Assembly: GCA_001689415.1 (NCBI GenBank)
Contig: LUJM01000018.1
Location: forward strand, 1-39,087
Direction: 5' to 3'
DNA from: Bacteroidales bacterium M2
GTDB taxonomy: Bacteria; Bacteroidota; Bacteroidia; Bacteroidales; Muribaculaceae
DNA length: 39,087 nt
Under the pieces are notes generated by a model. The model saw nothing but the letters and a program-made list of their open reading frames with translations, did no database searches and had not been told where the DNA came from. Below are positions 1-7,136 of the stretch, one piece after another. Both the position numbers and the translations under genes were made by a program. The first letter of the stretch is position 1. Every line of letters starts with the position of its first letter.

Positions 1-67
1 CAAGCCATTAACTGAATATCCCTAATTATTAGTAAACCTCAACACTTAAATTATATTCAGTAACGAC

Positions 68-376
68 ATGTCAGAGACTTGCCAAGATGTTAATTTATAT
101 TTTAGGAAAATCACCGACACCAACGGCGACGTCATATCCGAGCGCACCATGGACTTCCCCGACCTTGCCGACCTCGATGTGGAATACACCTACGACCGCA
201 ACGGCAATATGACCGGCGATGCCAATACCCGACTCGAATGTGCCTATTACAACCCCGGTGGCTTGTCATTCACGAGGGCGGCTACAGGGCGGAGTCTAAG
301 CCAGGTCGTACAGCCGAATAAACAATCTCGGACGATTTGGCTACATTATTCAAGAAACAGCCTGAATATTTCTTAA
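68..376 (+). pseudogene. RHS/YD-repeat protein fragment
   Basis: The open frame codes for about 102 residues. The stretch TDTNGDVISERTMDFPDL followed by YTYDRNGNMTGDANTRL and then AYYNPGGL is the usual layout of one RHS/YD repeat (YDxNGNMTxD...YNxxGLP). After about residue 70 the similarity stops and the frame runs into AT-rich sequence with a stop. No secretion signal, hyperconserved core or toxin tip is present, and 102 aa is far below the 1000 aa or more of an intact RHS protein. I read it as a decayed internal or 3' fragment. The ATG at 68 is probably not a real start. Base composition changes sharply (GC-rich 110-300, AT-rich on both sides), which fits an inserted remnant. Family assignment is fairly safe; function is lost. 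Confidence 0.6.
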
Positions 377-394
377 ATTTTTTGGCATAAAACT

Positions 395-426
395 ATTGGA
401 GCTATAGGATATTCATATTAACTTTG
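395..426 (+). promoter_or_regulatory. Predicted Bacteroidota promoter of the TerB-like gene
   Basis: ATTG at 395-398, 20 nt spacer, then TAACTTTG at 419-426, a perfect TAnnTTTG -7 box with one mismatch in the -33 box. Transcription would begin near 433. That excludes the upstream in-frame ATG at 424 and supports translation from 469. Confidence 0.5.
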
Positions 427-468
427 TGTAACAAACTCAATTTTATCAACCAATCAAATTTAATTACA

Positions 469-912
469 ATGGGATTATTTGATAAAGTGTTCTCGCAAGC
501 TCCAAAAACAGAACCACTTAACGCACAAGAAGCCTTTGCCGGTATTGCAGTAGCTATGGCCGGTGCCGACGGCAGCATCGCCGAATCGGAATGGGCAGGT
601 ATCGTAAACTACATCCGTCGTCTTCGTCTGTACGAAAACTACTCCGGTCCCGCCTTCGACAAAATGTTCGACAAGGTATTCCGCATCCTTCGCAACGAAG
701 GCCCCGCAGCTCTCGTTGAAGCCTCTGTAAAGGGTCTTCCCGAAGATCTCAAGCTCACCTCTTTCGCTTGCGCTGTCGACATCGCACTCGCCGACGGTGT
801 TGTGGAAGACGAAGAAAAGGAAATCATCAACCAGCTTGCCGAAGCTCTCGAAATCTCCGAGCAGATTGCTCTTCAGATTATCGAAGTGCTCATCATCAAA
901 AACAAAGCTTAA
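469..912 (+). CDS. TerB-like tellurite-resistance family protein
   Basis: 147 aa starting MGLFDKVFSQ. The start at 469 is preferred over the ATG at 424 because the latter lies inside the predicted -7 promoter box and adds a non-conserved AT-rich leader. The body has the TerB pattern: two similar helical halves, each with an acidic metal-binding-like segment (AGADGSIAESEW near residues 31-42 and ALADGVVEDEEKEII near 106-120). TerB-family proteins are small, all-helical, cytosolic, and linked to membrane-associated stress and phage or tellurite resistance; the molecular role is not settled. No other ter gene is adjacent, though a TerD-like protein lies at 31053-33287. It is monocistronic, ending in a strong hairpin at 935-975. 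Confidence 0.75.
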   Translation: MGLFDKVFSQAPKTEPLNAQEAFAGIAVAMAGADGSIAESEWAGIVNYIRRLRLYENYSGPAFDKMFDKVFRILRNEGPAALVEASVKGLPEDLKLTSFACAVDIALADGVVEDEEKEIINQLAEALEISEQIALQIIEVLIIKNKA

Positions 913-934
913 TCCACACGGTTCAAGCCTAAGT

Positions 935-975
935 AAAAACTTTACGCCGGCCTCCGTGGTCGGCGTAAAGTTTTT
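935..975. terminator. Intrinsic terminator after the TerB-like gene
   Basis: The stem is ACTTTACGCCG (939-949) paired with CGGCGTAAAGT (961-971). It extends to 15 bp if the flanking A and T tracts are counted (935-949/961-975). The loop is 11 nt and a run of eight T follows. The hairpin core contains GCCGGC at 946-951. Confidence 0.85.
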
Positions 976-984
976 TTTCTCACA

Positions 985-1989
985 ATGACTCATTATTATA
1001 TATTGTTTATAACAATGCTTGTGTCATTATCAGTATTTGCAAATAATGACACTGATTATGAAGGATTTGACGACTTAGCAGACCCTTCGGAATATGTCTA
1101 TGGCGATTGCATATGGTGTCCGTCGCAAGATTTCGTCTCTCCGGTGGATTCAAATTATTGCGTCGAAATAACATTGAGCAATATTATAAACTCTACAATC
1201 CGAGTCGCAGTAACTGATAAGCAATCGTATATCTATAATTATGAGGTGCGTTTCCCATTCTCGGGAAGTCTGCTTGGTAAGTATCTGAAAGAGATTGTAC
1301 ACTCAGAAGACGTGCCATATCGTGTCGGTACTAAAAAGCTCGAAGAGTATCTCGTCGGGGAGTCTTTTACCGACAAAATTCAGATTTATAAAGACCGGCA
1401 CTTGTATCGGAATTTTGAGTGTGTTCCCTACGACAGGGCCAAGGGGATAGAGTATATTTATTCGGAAGATTACTATAAATTTTGGAATACAGTCGACCAA
1501 CTCGGTTTCATAAACACAGTGATTTCGAAGTATGTAGGGTTGGAGAGTATCTACGACGGCAGCTACTTGCAGGGGAGTTTCTCAGCGCACCAAATCGACA
1601 GTGTTTCTGTTACTTATCGCGAGAAGAAAAAGAATGTGCCATTTCGGTTCCATTTCACCACCTCTGGCGGACGAATGGAATGCGACTCTGTGCCGGGCAA
1701 TACTGTGCATATCGGCAATTATATGGGCGTAATCGCCATAAAAGGACTGTGCAACAATCCACCGGGATTTTTCAAACTGGAAAAAGTTGTGCCGGGGAAA
1801 AACAGCCCGATCGGCGACGACATAGAAATCATAGAATTCGAGATGTATTCCAATGGGAAGTTAATAAAGCGCGAAAACCTTACGCCCAGTCCCCATATAG
1901 AAGACAGGTACATAAGGTATAACGAAATGTACTATGACTTCCTGAAGCTGATACGAACCTATGTGGCTTTATTTAGAGGCCCGGTTTAG
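985..1989 (+). CDS. Hypothetical secreted protein
   Basis: 334 aa, family not recognised. It opens with a short hydrophobic segment (YYILFITMLVSLSVFA, residues 4-19) followed by an acidic, Asn/Asp-rich mature N-terminus, consistent with an Sec signal peptide cleaved near residue 19-20 (FA-NN). The mature part has cysteines at GDCIWCPS, NYCVE, FECVP, MECDS and GLCNN, so disulfides in the periplasm are possible. It looks mainly beta with aromatic-rich strands. The ATG lies 10 nt after the T-run of the preceding terminator, so it needs its own promoter or read-through. No paralogue is nearby. Position beside an RHS remnant leaves open a role as RHS-linked cargo or immunity protein, but nothing in the sequence proves that. 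Confidence 0.65.
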   Translation: MTHYYILFITMLVSLSVFANNDTDYEGFDDLADPSEYVYGDCIWCPSQDFVSPVDSNYCVEITLSNIINSTIRVAVTDKQSYIYNYEVRFPFSGSLLGKYLKEIVHSEDVPYRVGTKKLEEYLVGESFTDKIQIYKDRHLYRNFECVPYDRAKGIEYIYSEDYYKFWNTVDQLGFINTVISKYVGLESIYDGSYLQGSFSAHQIDSVSVTYREKKKNVPFRFHFTTSGGRMECDSVPGNTVHIGNYMGVIAIKGLCNNPPGFFKLEKVVPGKNSPIGDDIEIIEFEMYSNGKLIKRENLTPSPHIEDRYIRYNEMYYDFLKLIRTYVALFRGPV

Positions 1990-2010
1990 GGTTTGGGGTT
2001 AAGGTTTAGG
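1983..2010 (+). repeat. G-rich GGTTTAGG-type degenerate tandem tract
   Basis: Immediately over and after the stop codon of the secreted protein, the plus strand reads as a chain of GG(T)TTAGG-like units with G runs of 2, 3, 4, 2 and 2. It resembles a telomere-type repeat and could fold as a two-tetrad G-quadruplex. Too short to assign a function. Confidence 0.45.
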
Positions 2011-2141
2011 TAATGGCCTTTGCTAATACTTTGAATACTACGCCTAATCGGAGCTTGTCGCGGAGAGAGACAAATTACCAATGCTGTTTACTTGAGGATA
2101 AGATGTACGAAACTGACGTGCTGGTTGCTACGCCCCCCCCA

Positions 2142-2174
2142 CTCTCGTAGGGTCGCGGCACGCCGCGACCGGGT
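2142..2174 (+). repeat. Left 33-bp inverted repeat (palindromic)
   Basis: Contains GGTCGCGGCACGCCGCGACC (2151-2170), a near-perfect palindrome, preceded by CTCTCGTAG. It is the reverse complement of 2295-2327 with one mismatch. A run of eight C (2133-2140) precedes it. Confidence 0.8.
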
Positions 2175-2294
2175 GGCAAAAGCATTTCCCCATTGATAAT
2201 CAACGCATTACCAGTCATAAAACACGTGGCGTAAGACGTTGTTTATGAATAACATGTTACAATAAAGGGTTGATAATCAAATAAATGTACTTCT

Positions 2295-2327
2295 ACCCGG
2301 TCGCGGCATGCCGCGACCCTACGAGAG
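2295..2327 (-). repeat. Right 33-bp inverted repeat (palindromic)
   Basis: Contains GGTCGCGGCATGCCGCGACC (2299-2318), a perfect 20-bp palindrome, followed by CTACGAGAG. It pairs with 2142-2174 across a 120-nt AT-rich interval. Confidence 0.8.
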
Positions 2328-2548
2328 GGAGTTTAGATAGTGTGTTGACTATCTGCAAGTTAGCATCACCTAACCGAGGCTTGTCTCTCCGAGACAAGCT
2401 CCTATCGTTGCTGGCCTTTTGAATAATCAACCCTTAAGTTAACCGCATTGGACAAGGTTCTATCGCAAACGCGTCTTTGTATTCAATCAAAAAACGCTCG
2501 AATAATCCTATAAAAATACTTGCAGCTGATTTTTGCGAGTTGCAAAAA

Positions 2549-2579
2549 TTTGCGGATTGCGGAAATTATCGTAAATTTG
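2549..2579 (+). promoter_or_regulatory. Predicted pyrH-frr promoter
   Basis: TTTG at 2549-2552, 19 nt spacer, TAAATTTG at 2572-2579: a full match to the Bacteroidota -33/-7 consensus. The start site would fall near 2583-2586, giving a very short leader before the ATG at 2596. Confidence 0.6.
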
Positions 2580-2595
2580 CCAAAAAAGGATAATT

Positions 2596-3306
2596 ATGAA
2601 AGCTCAATACCAAAGAATACTCCTGAAACTCAGCGGCGAGTCGCTGATGGGCCACCAGGGCTACGGCATCGATTCGGAACGCCTCGGTGACTATGCCCGC
2701 CAGATTGCCGAGCTGCGCGAAAGCGGCGTGGAAGTAGGCATCGTAATCGGCGGCGGCAATATCTTCCGCGGTCTTTCGGGCGCGGCTAAGGGTTTTGACC
2801 GCGTAAAAGGCGACCAAATGGGCATGCTTGCCACCGTTATCAATTCGCTTGCACTCAGCTCTGCACTCGAGAGTATCGGCTGCCCGGCGCGAGTGCTGAC
2901 ATCGATCGGCATGTTCCCTATCGGCGAGCCCTACAGCCCCTCACGAGCAATCGAGACCCTGACCTCGGGCACAGTGACCATAATCGCCGGCGGCACCGGT
3001 AACCCCTTCTTTACCACCGATACAGCCTCGGCGCTGCGTGCGGTAGAAATCAAGGCCCAGGTGATGCTCAAGGGCACACGCGTCGACGGCATCTATACCG
3101 CCGACCCCGAGAAAGACCCCACAGCCACCAAGTTCGACAAAATCAGCTACGACGAAATCTACAACCGCGGTCTCCGTATCATGGACCTCACCGCCACCAC
3201 CCTCTGCCGCGAAAACGGCATGAAGATAATCGTGTTCGACATGGACACCCCCGGCAACCTTGCCAAGGTACTTAGCGGCGAGAATATCGGTACTCTGGTT
3301 TATTGA
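2596..3306 (+). CDS. pyrH: UMP kinase
   Basis: 236 aa, the usual length. PyrH phosphorylates UMP to UDP with ATP in the cytosol, feeding UTP, CTP and sugar-nucleotide synthesis. It is an amino-acid-kinase-fold hexamer, unrelated to eukaryotic UMP/CMP kinases. Visible hallmarks are the N-terminal LLKLSGESL phosphate-binding segment (about residues 9-17), VIGGGNIFRG (about 50-59), the GDQMGMLATVINSLAL helix, and the TDTASALRAVE and KGTRVDGIYTADP segments of the nucleotide-binding half. The start at 2596 follows an AAGGA-like stretch. frr follows 69 nt downstream, the conserved pyrH-frr pair of translation-related operons; a promoter is predicted just upstream. Identity is secure. Confidence 0.97.
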   Translation: MKAQYQRILLKLSGESLMGHQGYGIDSERLGDYARQIAELRESGVEVGIVIGGGNIFRGLSGAAKGFDRVKGDQMGMLATVINSLALSSALESIGCPARVLTSIGMFPIGEPYSPSRAIETLTSGTVTIIAGGTGNPFFTTDTASALRAVEIKAQVMLKGTRVDGIYTADPEKDPTATKFDKISYDEIYNRGLRIMDLTATTLCRENGMKIIVFDMDTPGNLAKVLSGENIGTLVY

Positions 3307-3375
3307 CCATACGTCAAAGGAATCGTATAGCCGACTTGCGAAATTTGACTAACAGAAATTATAAACACTTACAAT

Positions 3376-3936
3376 ATGACAGACCCGCAGACTTATATCG
3401 CTCCGGCCGAAGAGAAAATGGAACTGGCCGTAGCCTATCTCGATGAAACCCTGGCCCGCATCCGCGCAGGCAAAGCCAATCCCAAAATTCTCGAAGCCGT
3501 AAGGGTAGAATACTACGGCTCTTTGGCCCCGATATCTAATGTAGCCAACATCAGCGTACCCGATGCCCGCACAATCGTAATCACTCCTTGGGAGAAGGCA
3601 ATGTTCAAGCCAATCGAAAAGGCAATCATCAACTCAGAAGTAGGCATCACCCCCGAAAACAACGGCGAGGTAATCCGTCTGTCGATACCGCCACTGACCG
3701 AAGACCGCCGCAAGGCCCTCGTAAAGCAGTGCAAGGCCGAAGCCGAGACAGCCAAGGTATCGGTGCGCAATGCCCGCCGCGACGCTATCGACGGCCTCAA
3801 AAAGGCTATCAAGCAGGGTATGCCCGAAGACGTAGAGAAAGATGCCGAAGCTTCGGTACAGAAACTCCACGACAAATACCTCAAGAAAATCGACGATATC
3901 TTTGCAGCTAAAGAGCGCGAAATCCTCACTGTATAA
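3376..3936 (+). CDS. frr: Ribosome recycling factor
   Basis: 186 aa, the normal RRF length. With EF-G it splits post-termination ribosomes into subunits. The tRNA-shaped two-domain fold is recognisable. The triple-helix domain I is formed by the N-terminal helix (residues 1-30, ending LARIRAGKANP) and the long C-terminal helices (TEDRRKALVKQCK, VRNARRDA, and residues 130-186). The beta domain II carries VEYYGSLAPISNVANISVPDA (about 44-64). It follows pyrH with a 69-nt gap and is probably co-transcribed. The 3' flank is 329 bp without a protein gene but with several hairpins. Confidence 0.97.
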   Translation: MTDPQTYIAPAEEKMELAVAYLDETLARIRAGKANPKILEAVRVEYYGSLAPISNVANISVPDARTIVITPWEKAMFKPIEKAIINSEVGITPENNGEVIRLSIPPLTEDRRKALVKQCKAEAETAKVSVRNARRDAIDGLKKAIKQGMPEDVEKDAEASVQKLHDKYLKKIDDIFAAKEREILTV

Positions 3937-3986
3937 CAGATAGCGAACTTTAGCACCGGTATTATTGTTAATAAAGTTGAAGACGT

Positions 3987-4053
3987 GCGGATGCGGCGCT
4001 CGAGATTGTAATCTCCCCCGCAACAAGCGGCTGAAATTGCCGCTGACGTCCGC
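3987..4053 (+). ncRNA. Candidate structured RNA downstream of frr
   Basis: In the 3937-4265 spacer, GCGGA (3987-3991) can pair with TCCGC (4049-4053). This would close over two local hairpins: GAGATT/AATCTC (4002-4007/4010-4015) and AGCGGC/GCCGCT (4026-4031/4039-4044, loop TGAAATT). The layout resembles a three-way junction, with a further hairpin at 4097-4118 that could end the transcript. No known RNA family was recognised. It may equally be a 3' UTR structure. Confidence 0.3.
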
Positions 4054-4096
4054 TATTCTCTCTCCACGCCTTCAAATATAATACACATGAGCATCG

Positions 4097-4118
4097 AACC
4101 CCGGTTAGTGCCGGGGTT
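4097..4118 (+). terminator. Hairpin, possible terminator of pyrH-frr
   Basis: AACCCCGG (4097-4104) pairs with CCGGGGTT (4111-4118), loop TTAGTG, followed by TGTTATAT. The 8-bp GC-rich stem is good; the T-tract is weak. Confidence 0.5.
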
Positions 4119-4178
4119 TGTTATATCTCACATCAGTCGATCAGAGGGAATTTACGCTCGTGTAAACAAAATGAGCAG

Positions 4179-4186
4179 TATATTTG
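4179..4186 (+). promoter_or_regulatory. Possible -7 box of the thioredoxin gene
   Basis: TATATTTG at 4179-4186 matches TAnnTTTG. No convincing -33 TTTG is seen 19-21 nt upstream. It would give a leader of about 73 nt. Confidence 0.35.
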
Positions 4187-4265
4187 TTATTACAATACAT
4201 CGGAAATCATGCAAGCCGACAACTTGCAACAACTTGATTAATAACTAAATAACGCATACAACGCA

Positions 4266-4562
4266 ATGAGCGACTTCAAAAAAATCATCAGTGAAGACAA
4301 GCCCGTGCTTGTCGACTTCTTCGCAACCTGGTGCGGCCCCTGCCGTTTGCAAGGACCGATTCTCGAGCAGGTAAAATCACGCATAGGCGACAGTGCAAGT
4401 ATTCTGAAAATCGATATCGACCAGAACGGCCCTCTTGCCGCCGAGTACAATGTGCGCTCGGTGCCTACGCTCATTCTTTTTAAGAACGGCGAGGCAGTAT
4501 GGCGTGCCGTTGGCCTGCAGCAGGCCGATGTTCTTGAGCAGAAACTGCGCGAGCACATGTAA
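4266..4562 (+). CDS. trxA: Thioredoxin
   Basis: 98 aa, slightly shorter than the usual 105-110 because the first beta strand and helix are trimmed. Thioredoxin reduces protein disulfides in the cytosol using electrons from thioredoxin reductase. The active site WCGPC spans residues 22-26 in FFATWCGPC (Cys23 and Cys26). The conserved cis-proline segment SVPTLILFKNGE follows, and DIDQN matches the region after the active-site helix. No signal peptide is present, so it is cytosolic. It is monocistronic, flanked by a -7-like box upstream and a strong hairpin at 4595-4633 downstream. Alternative reading: a thioredoxin-family paralogue rather than the main trxA. Confidence 0.92.
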   Translation: MSDFKKIISEDKPVLVDFFATWCGPCRLQGPILEQVKSRIGDSASILKIDIDQNGPLAAEYNVRSVPTLILFKNGEAVWRAVGLQQADVLEQKLREHM

Positions 4563-4594
4563 TTTTATACATCAAACCTAAATAGACAAGCAGC

Positions 4595-4633
4595 AAGCCT
4601 GCAAGCACCTGATAATAGGGTGTTTGCAGGCTT
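4595..4633 (+). terminator. Terminator after trxA
   Basis: AAGCCTGCAAGCACC (4595-4609) pairs over 15 bp with GGTGTTTGCAGGCTT (4619-4633), including one G-T wobble, with a 9-nt loop. It is followed by CGTTTCATTT. Confidence 0.75.
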
Positions 4634-4713
4634 CGTTTCATTTAAATGAATAGTGTTGTTTAAAGTTCGGCAAGTCTCTATCTGCAATTTTTTTAAAAAA
4701 ACCTATTAAAAAA

Positions 4714-4746
4714 TTTGTATTATATCATCAAAAAGCAGTAATTTCG
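4714..4746 (+). promoter_or_regulatory. Predicted glnN promoter
   Basis: TTTG at 4714-4717, 21 nt spacer, TAATTTCG at 4739-4746 (one mismatch to TAnnTTTG). It predicts a leader of about 135 nt containing the hairpin at 4810-4850. The 322-bp gap 4563-4884 holds this, the trxA terminator and AT-rich sequence only. Confidence 0.4.
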
Positions 4747-4809
4747 CGCCTTGTTTTTTAACACAAGATACAATGAGGAATCCATATAGGTTTTCTTTAA
4801 ATTATATGC

Positions 4810-4850
4810 TTTGGAGCCTGTCCGACATTTTTTGCCGGTCAGGCTCCAAA
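4810..4850 (+). promoter_or_regulatory. Leader hairpin upstream of glnN
   Basis: TTTGGAGCCTG (4810-4820) pairs over 11 bp with CAGGCTCCAAA (4840-4850), with partial pairing further in. No T-tract follows and it ends 34 nt before the glnN ATG, so it is more likely a leader structure than a terminator of trxA. Confidence 0.45.
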
Positions 4851-4884
4851 CCCTTTATAGCAAACTTGTCAAATTATTTCCAAT

Positions 4885-7071
4885 ATGTCAACACTAAGAT
4901 TTAAAGTCGTCGAAGAAGCCTTCGACCGAAAAGCTGTTGCCGTTAAAGCACCCGAGGAGCGCCCGGAAGCATATTACGGCAGCTTGGTATTCAACAACCG
5001 TCAGATGTATGAATACCTGCCCAAGAAAACATATGACGCACTTGTACGCGCCATAGAGAACAAAGAGCCAATAAGCCGTGAGATCGCCGACTCAGTAGCC
5101 GACGGCATGAAGAGGTGGGCAATCGATAACGGTGCACGTCATTACACCCACTGGTTTCACCCACTCACCGACGGCACCGCCGAGAAACACGATTCCTTCA
5201 TCGAGCACGATGGCGAAGGAGGGGTGTTAGAGTCATTTACCGGTAAATTGCTGGTGCAGCAAGAGCCGGATGCATCATCGTTTCCCAACGGTGGCATCCG
5301 CAACACATTTGAGGCCCGCGGATATTCCGCCTGGGATATTTCATCGCCTGCATTTATACTTGGCGAGACCCTTTGTATCCCGACAATCTTTATAAGCTAT
5401 ACTGGGGAATCACTGGACTACAAGACACCCCTCCTACGAGCCCTCAACAGTGTCGACAGTGCCGCCACATCTGTAGCACGTCTCTTTGACCCCCACGTGA
5501 ATCATGTACACAGCTATCTTGGCTGGGAGCAGGAGTATTTTTTGGTCGACGAAGCACTCTACTCCGCCCGCCCCGACCTTGTCATGACCGGACGCACACT
5601 CATAGGTCACGAGAGCGCCAAGAACCAACAGCTTGAGGACCACTATTTCGGAGCTATACCGTCGCGAGTCGAAGCTTTCATGCTTGACCTCGAGATAGAG
5701 TGCCACAAACTTGGCATCCCGGCAAAGACACGACATAACGAAGTTGCGCCTAACCAGTTCGAGCTTGCACCGGTATTCGAAGAGACCAACCTTGCCAATG
5801 ACCACAATCTGCTACTGATGTCTGTAATGAGCAAAGTAGCATCGCGCCACAACTTTCGCGTACTACTGCATGAAAAGCCATTTGCCGGCATCAACGGCTC
5901 CGGCAAACACAACAACTGGAGTCTTGGCACAGACACAGGCGTACTGCTATTCGCCCCGGGAAAAAATTTCCGTGAAAACCTGCAATTCATCACCTTCGTT
6001 GTGAATGTAATGGCAGCAGTGCATCGCCATAACGCCTTGCTCAAAGCATCTATCATATCAGCGACAAACGCCCACCGCTTAGGCGCAAACGAGGCTCCCC
6101 CTGCAATCATTTCAATATTTACCGGCAGTCAGTTGGCGACCATACTCGAATTCTTGGAGAAATCATCAAAAGAGCAGCTTGCCAATCTTTCGACGAAAGA
6201 AGCCATATCAGTGGGAGTGGCCCAAATACCGGAAATACTCATCGACAATACAGACCGCAACCGCACATCACCATTTGCGTTCACCGGAAACAGGTTCGAA
6301 TTCCGAGCAGTCGGCTCATCGGCCAATTGCGCATCGGCAATGATTGCACTAAATGCCGCCGTCGCCGACCAGCTCAACAGTTTCCGCCGATCCATAGACG
6401 AGCGCACAGAAGCCGGGGAATCACTCGAAGACGCTATCATCGCCGAAGTTCGCAAACTAATCATAGAGTCAAAAAACATACACTTCGACGGAAACGGCTA
6501 TTCCGACGAATGGAAGGCCGAAGCCGCCCGTCGCGGCCTCGACTGCGAGACATCAGCCCCGCGCATGTTCGACGCCTATCTCAGCAAGCAGACAGAGGAA
6601 ATGTTTGCCCGTACCGGCGTATTCTCACGAGTCGAACTCGAAGCCCGCAACGAAGTGAAATGGGAAATCTATACCAAAAAGGTACAGATTGAGTCGCGTG
6701 TGCTCGGCGACCTTGCCATCAATCATATCATACCGGTGGCAACACGTTATCAGTCTATAATTGTAGATAACGTGACCAAACTAAAAGCTCTATTCGGAGC
6801 AGAAGAAGAGGAGATTGTAGAGCAAGATATTGATACAATCAAACGCATTAGCCGCCACATGCGTGTGATAAAGTCGGAGACCTACCGTATGATAGCCGCC
6901 CGCAAAGCCGCCAATGCTATCGAAAACGAGCGCGAAAAGGCAATCGCCTACCATGACACCGTGCTGCCATGCATGGAGACAATCAGATACCACATCGACA
7001 AACTCGAGCTCATGGTAGATAACGAAATGTGGCCACTGCCCAAATATCGCGAACTGCTATTTATCAGATAA
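4885..7071 (+). CDS. glnN: Glutamine synthetase type III
   Basis: 728 aa, the size of the large GSIII enzymes of Bacteroidota (GSI is about 470 aa). It makes glutamine from glutamate, ammonia and ATP in the cytosol. The GSIII N-terminal domain is clear from FNNRQMYEYLP through HYTHWFHPLTDGTAEKHDSF (about residues 30-105), as is GWEQEYFLVD, a metal/glutamate-binding GS motif. Also present are RHNEVAPNQFELAP, the ATP-binding FAGINGSGKHNNWSL segment, and RTSPFAFTGNRFEFRAVGSS with catalytic arginines and glutamate. A 135-nt leader with a hairpin may carry nitrogen-dependent control. pyrG follows after 65 nt. The strong match throughout makes the identification secure. Confidence 0.97.
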   Translation: MSTLRFKVVEEAFDRKAVAVKAPEERPEAYYGSLVFNNRQMYEYLPKKTYDALVRAIENKEPISREIADSVADGMKRWAIDNGARHYTHWFHPLTDGTAEKHDSFIEHDGEGGVLESFTGKLLVQQEPDASSFPNGGIRNTFEARGYSAWDISSPAFILGETLCIPTIFISYTGESLDYKTPLLRALNSVDSAATSVARLFDPHVNHVHSYLGWEQEYFLVDEALYSARPDLVMTGRTLIGHESAKNQQLEDHYFGAIPSRVEAFMLDLEIECHKLGIPAKTRHNEVAPNQFELAPVFEETNLANDHNLLLMSVMSKVASRHNFRVLLHEKPFAGINGSGKHNNWSLGTDTGVLLFAPGKNFRENLQFITFVVNVMAAVHRHNALLKASIISATNAHRLGANEAPPAIISIFTGSQLATILEFLEKSSKEQLANLSTKEAISVGVAQIPEILIDNTDRNRTSPFAFTGNRFEFRAVGSSANCASAMIALNAAVADQLNSFRRSIDERTEAGESLEDAIIAEVRKLIIESKNIHFDGNGYSDEWKAEAARRGLDCETSAPRMFDAYLSKQTEEMFARTGVFSRVELEARNEVKWEIYTKKVQIESRVLGDLAINHIIPVATRYQSIIVDNVTKLKALFGAEEEEIVEQDIDTIKRISRHMRVIKSETYRMIAARKAANAIENEREKAIAYHDTVLPCMETIRYHIDKLELMVDNEMWPLPKYRELLFIR

Positions 7072-7087
7072 ACCCTAAAATAACAAA

Positions 7088-7119
7088 GTTGTCTGCATCT
7101 ACTAATGGATGCAGACAAC
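7088..7119 (+). promoter_or_regulatory. 12-bp hairpin between glnN and pyrG
   Basis: GTTGTCTGCATC (7088-7099) and GATGCAGACAAC (7108-7119) form a perfect stem with an 8-nt loop. The sequence after it is ATAAAATAATTAA rather than a T-run. It ends 17 nt before the pyrG start, so it may be a weak terminator of glnN, a processing site or a leader control element for pyrG. Confidence 0.55.
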
Positions 7120-7136
7120 GTATAAAATAATTAACC

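Larger units (their letters stand above)
2050..2402. repeat. Nested inverted-repeat element in the 1990-2595 spacer
   Basis: The 606 bp between the secreted protein and pyrH has no convincing gene. It holds an outer imperfect inverted pair (2050-2073 with GGAGCTTGTC...GACAA, and 2380-2402 ending GACAAGCTCC) around an inner near-perfect 33 bp pair (2142-2174 and 2295-2327). The right outer arm is itself a hairpin, GCTTGTCTC-TCC-GAGACAAGC. A further hairpin (GATAGT/ACTATC) lies at 2336-2353. TTGATAATCAA, a near-palindrome, occurs exactly twice (2193-2203 and 2270-2280). The layout resembles a REP/BIME- or MITE-like palindromic element; no transposase or clear target duplication is visible. Confidence 0.7.

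Noticed and set aside
2133..2140. C8 tract as a phase-variation switch
   Set aside because: It is not in a gene or between promoter boxes; no mechanism is supported.
1990..2595. Insertion sequence in the palindromic spacer
   Set aside because: No transposase frame, no clean terminal repeats with target duplication; only nested palindromes are seen.
4088..4168. 26-codon frame starting ATGAGCATCGAACC
   Set aside because: Runs through a terminator-like hairpin, has no ribosome-binding context or similarity; more likely non-coding.
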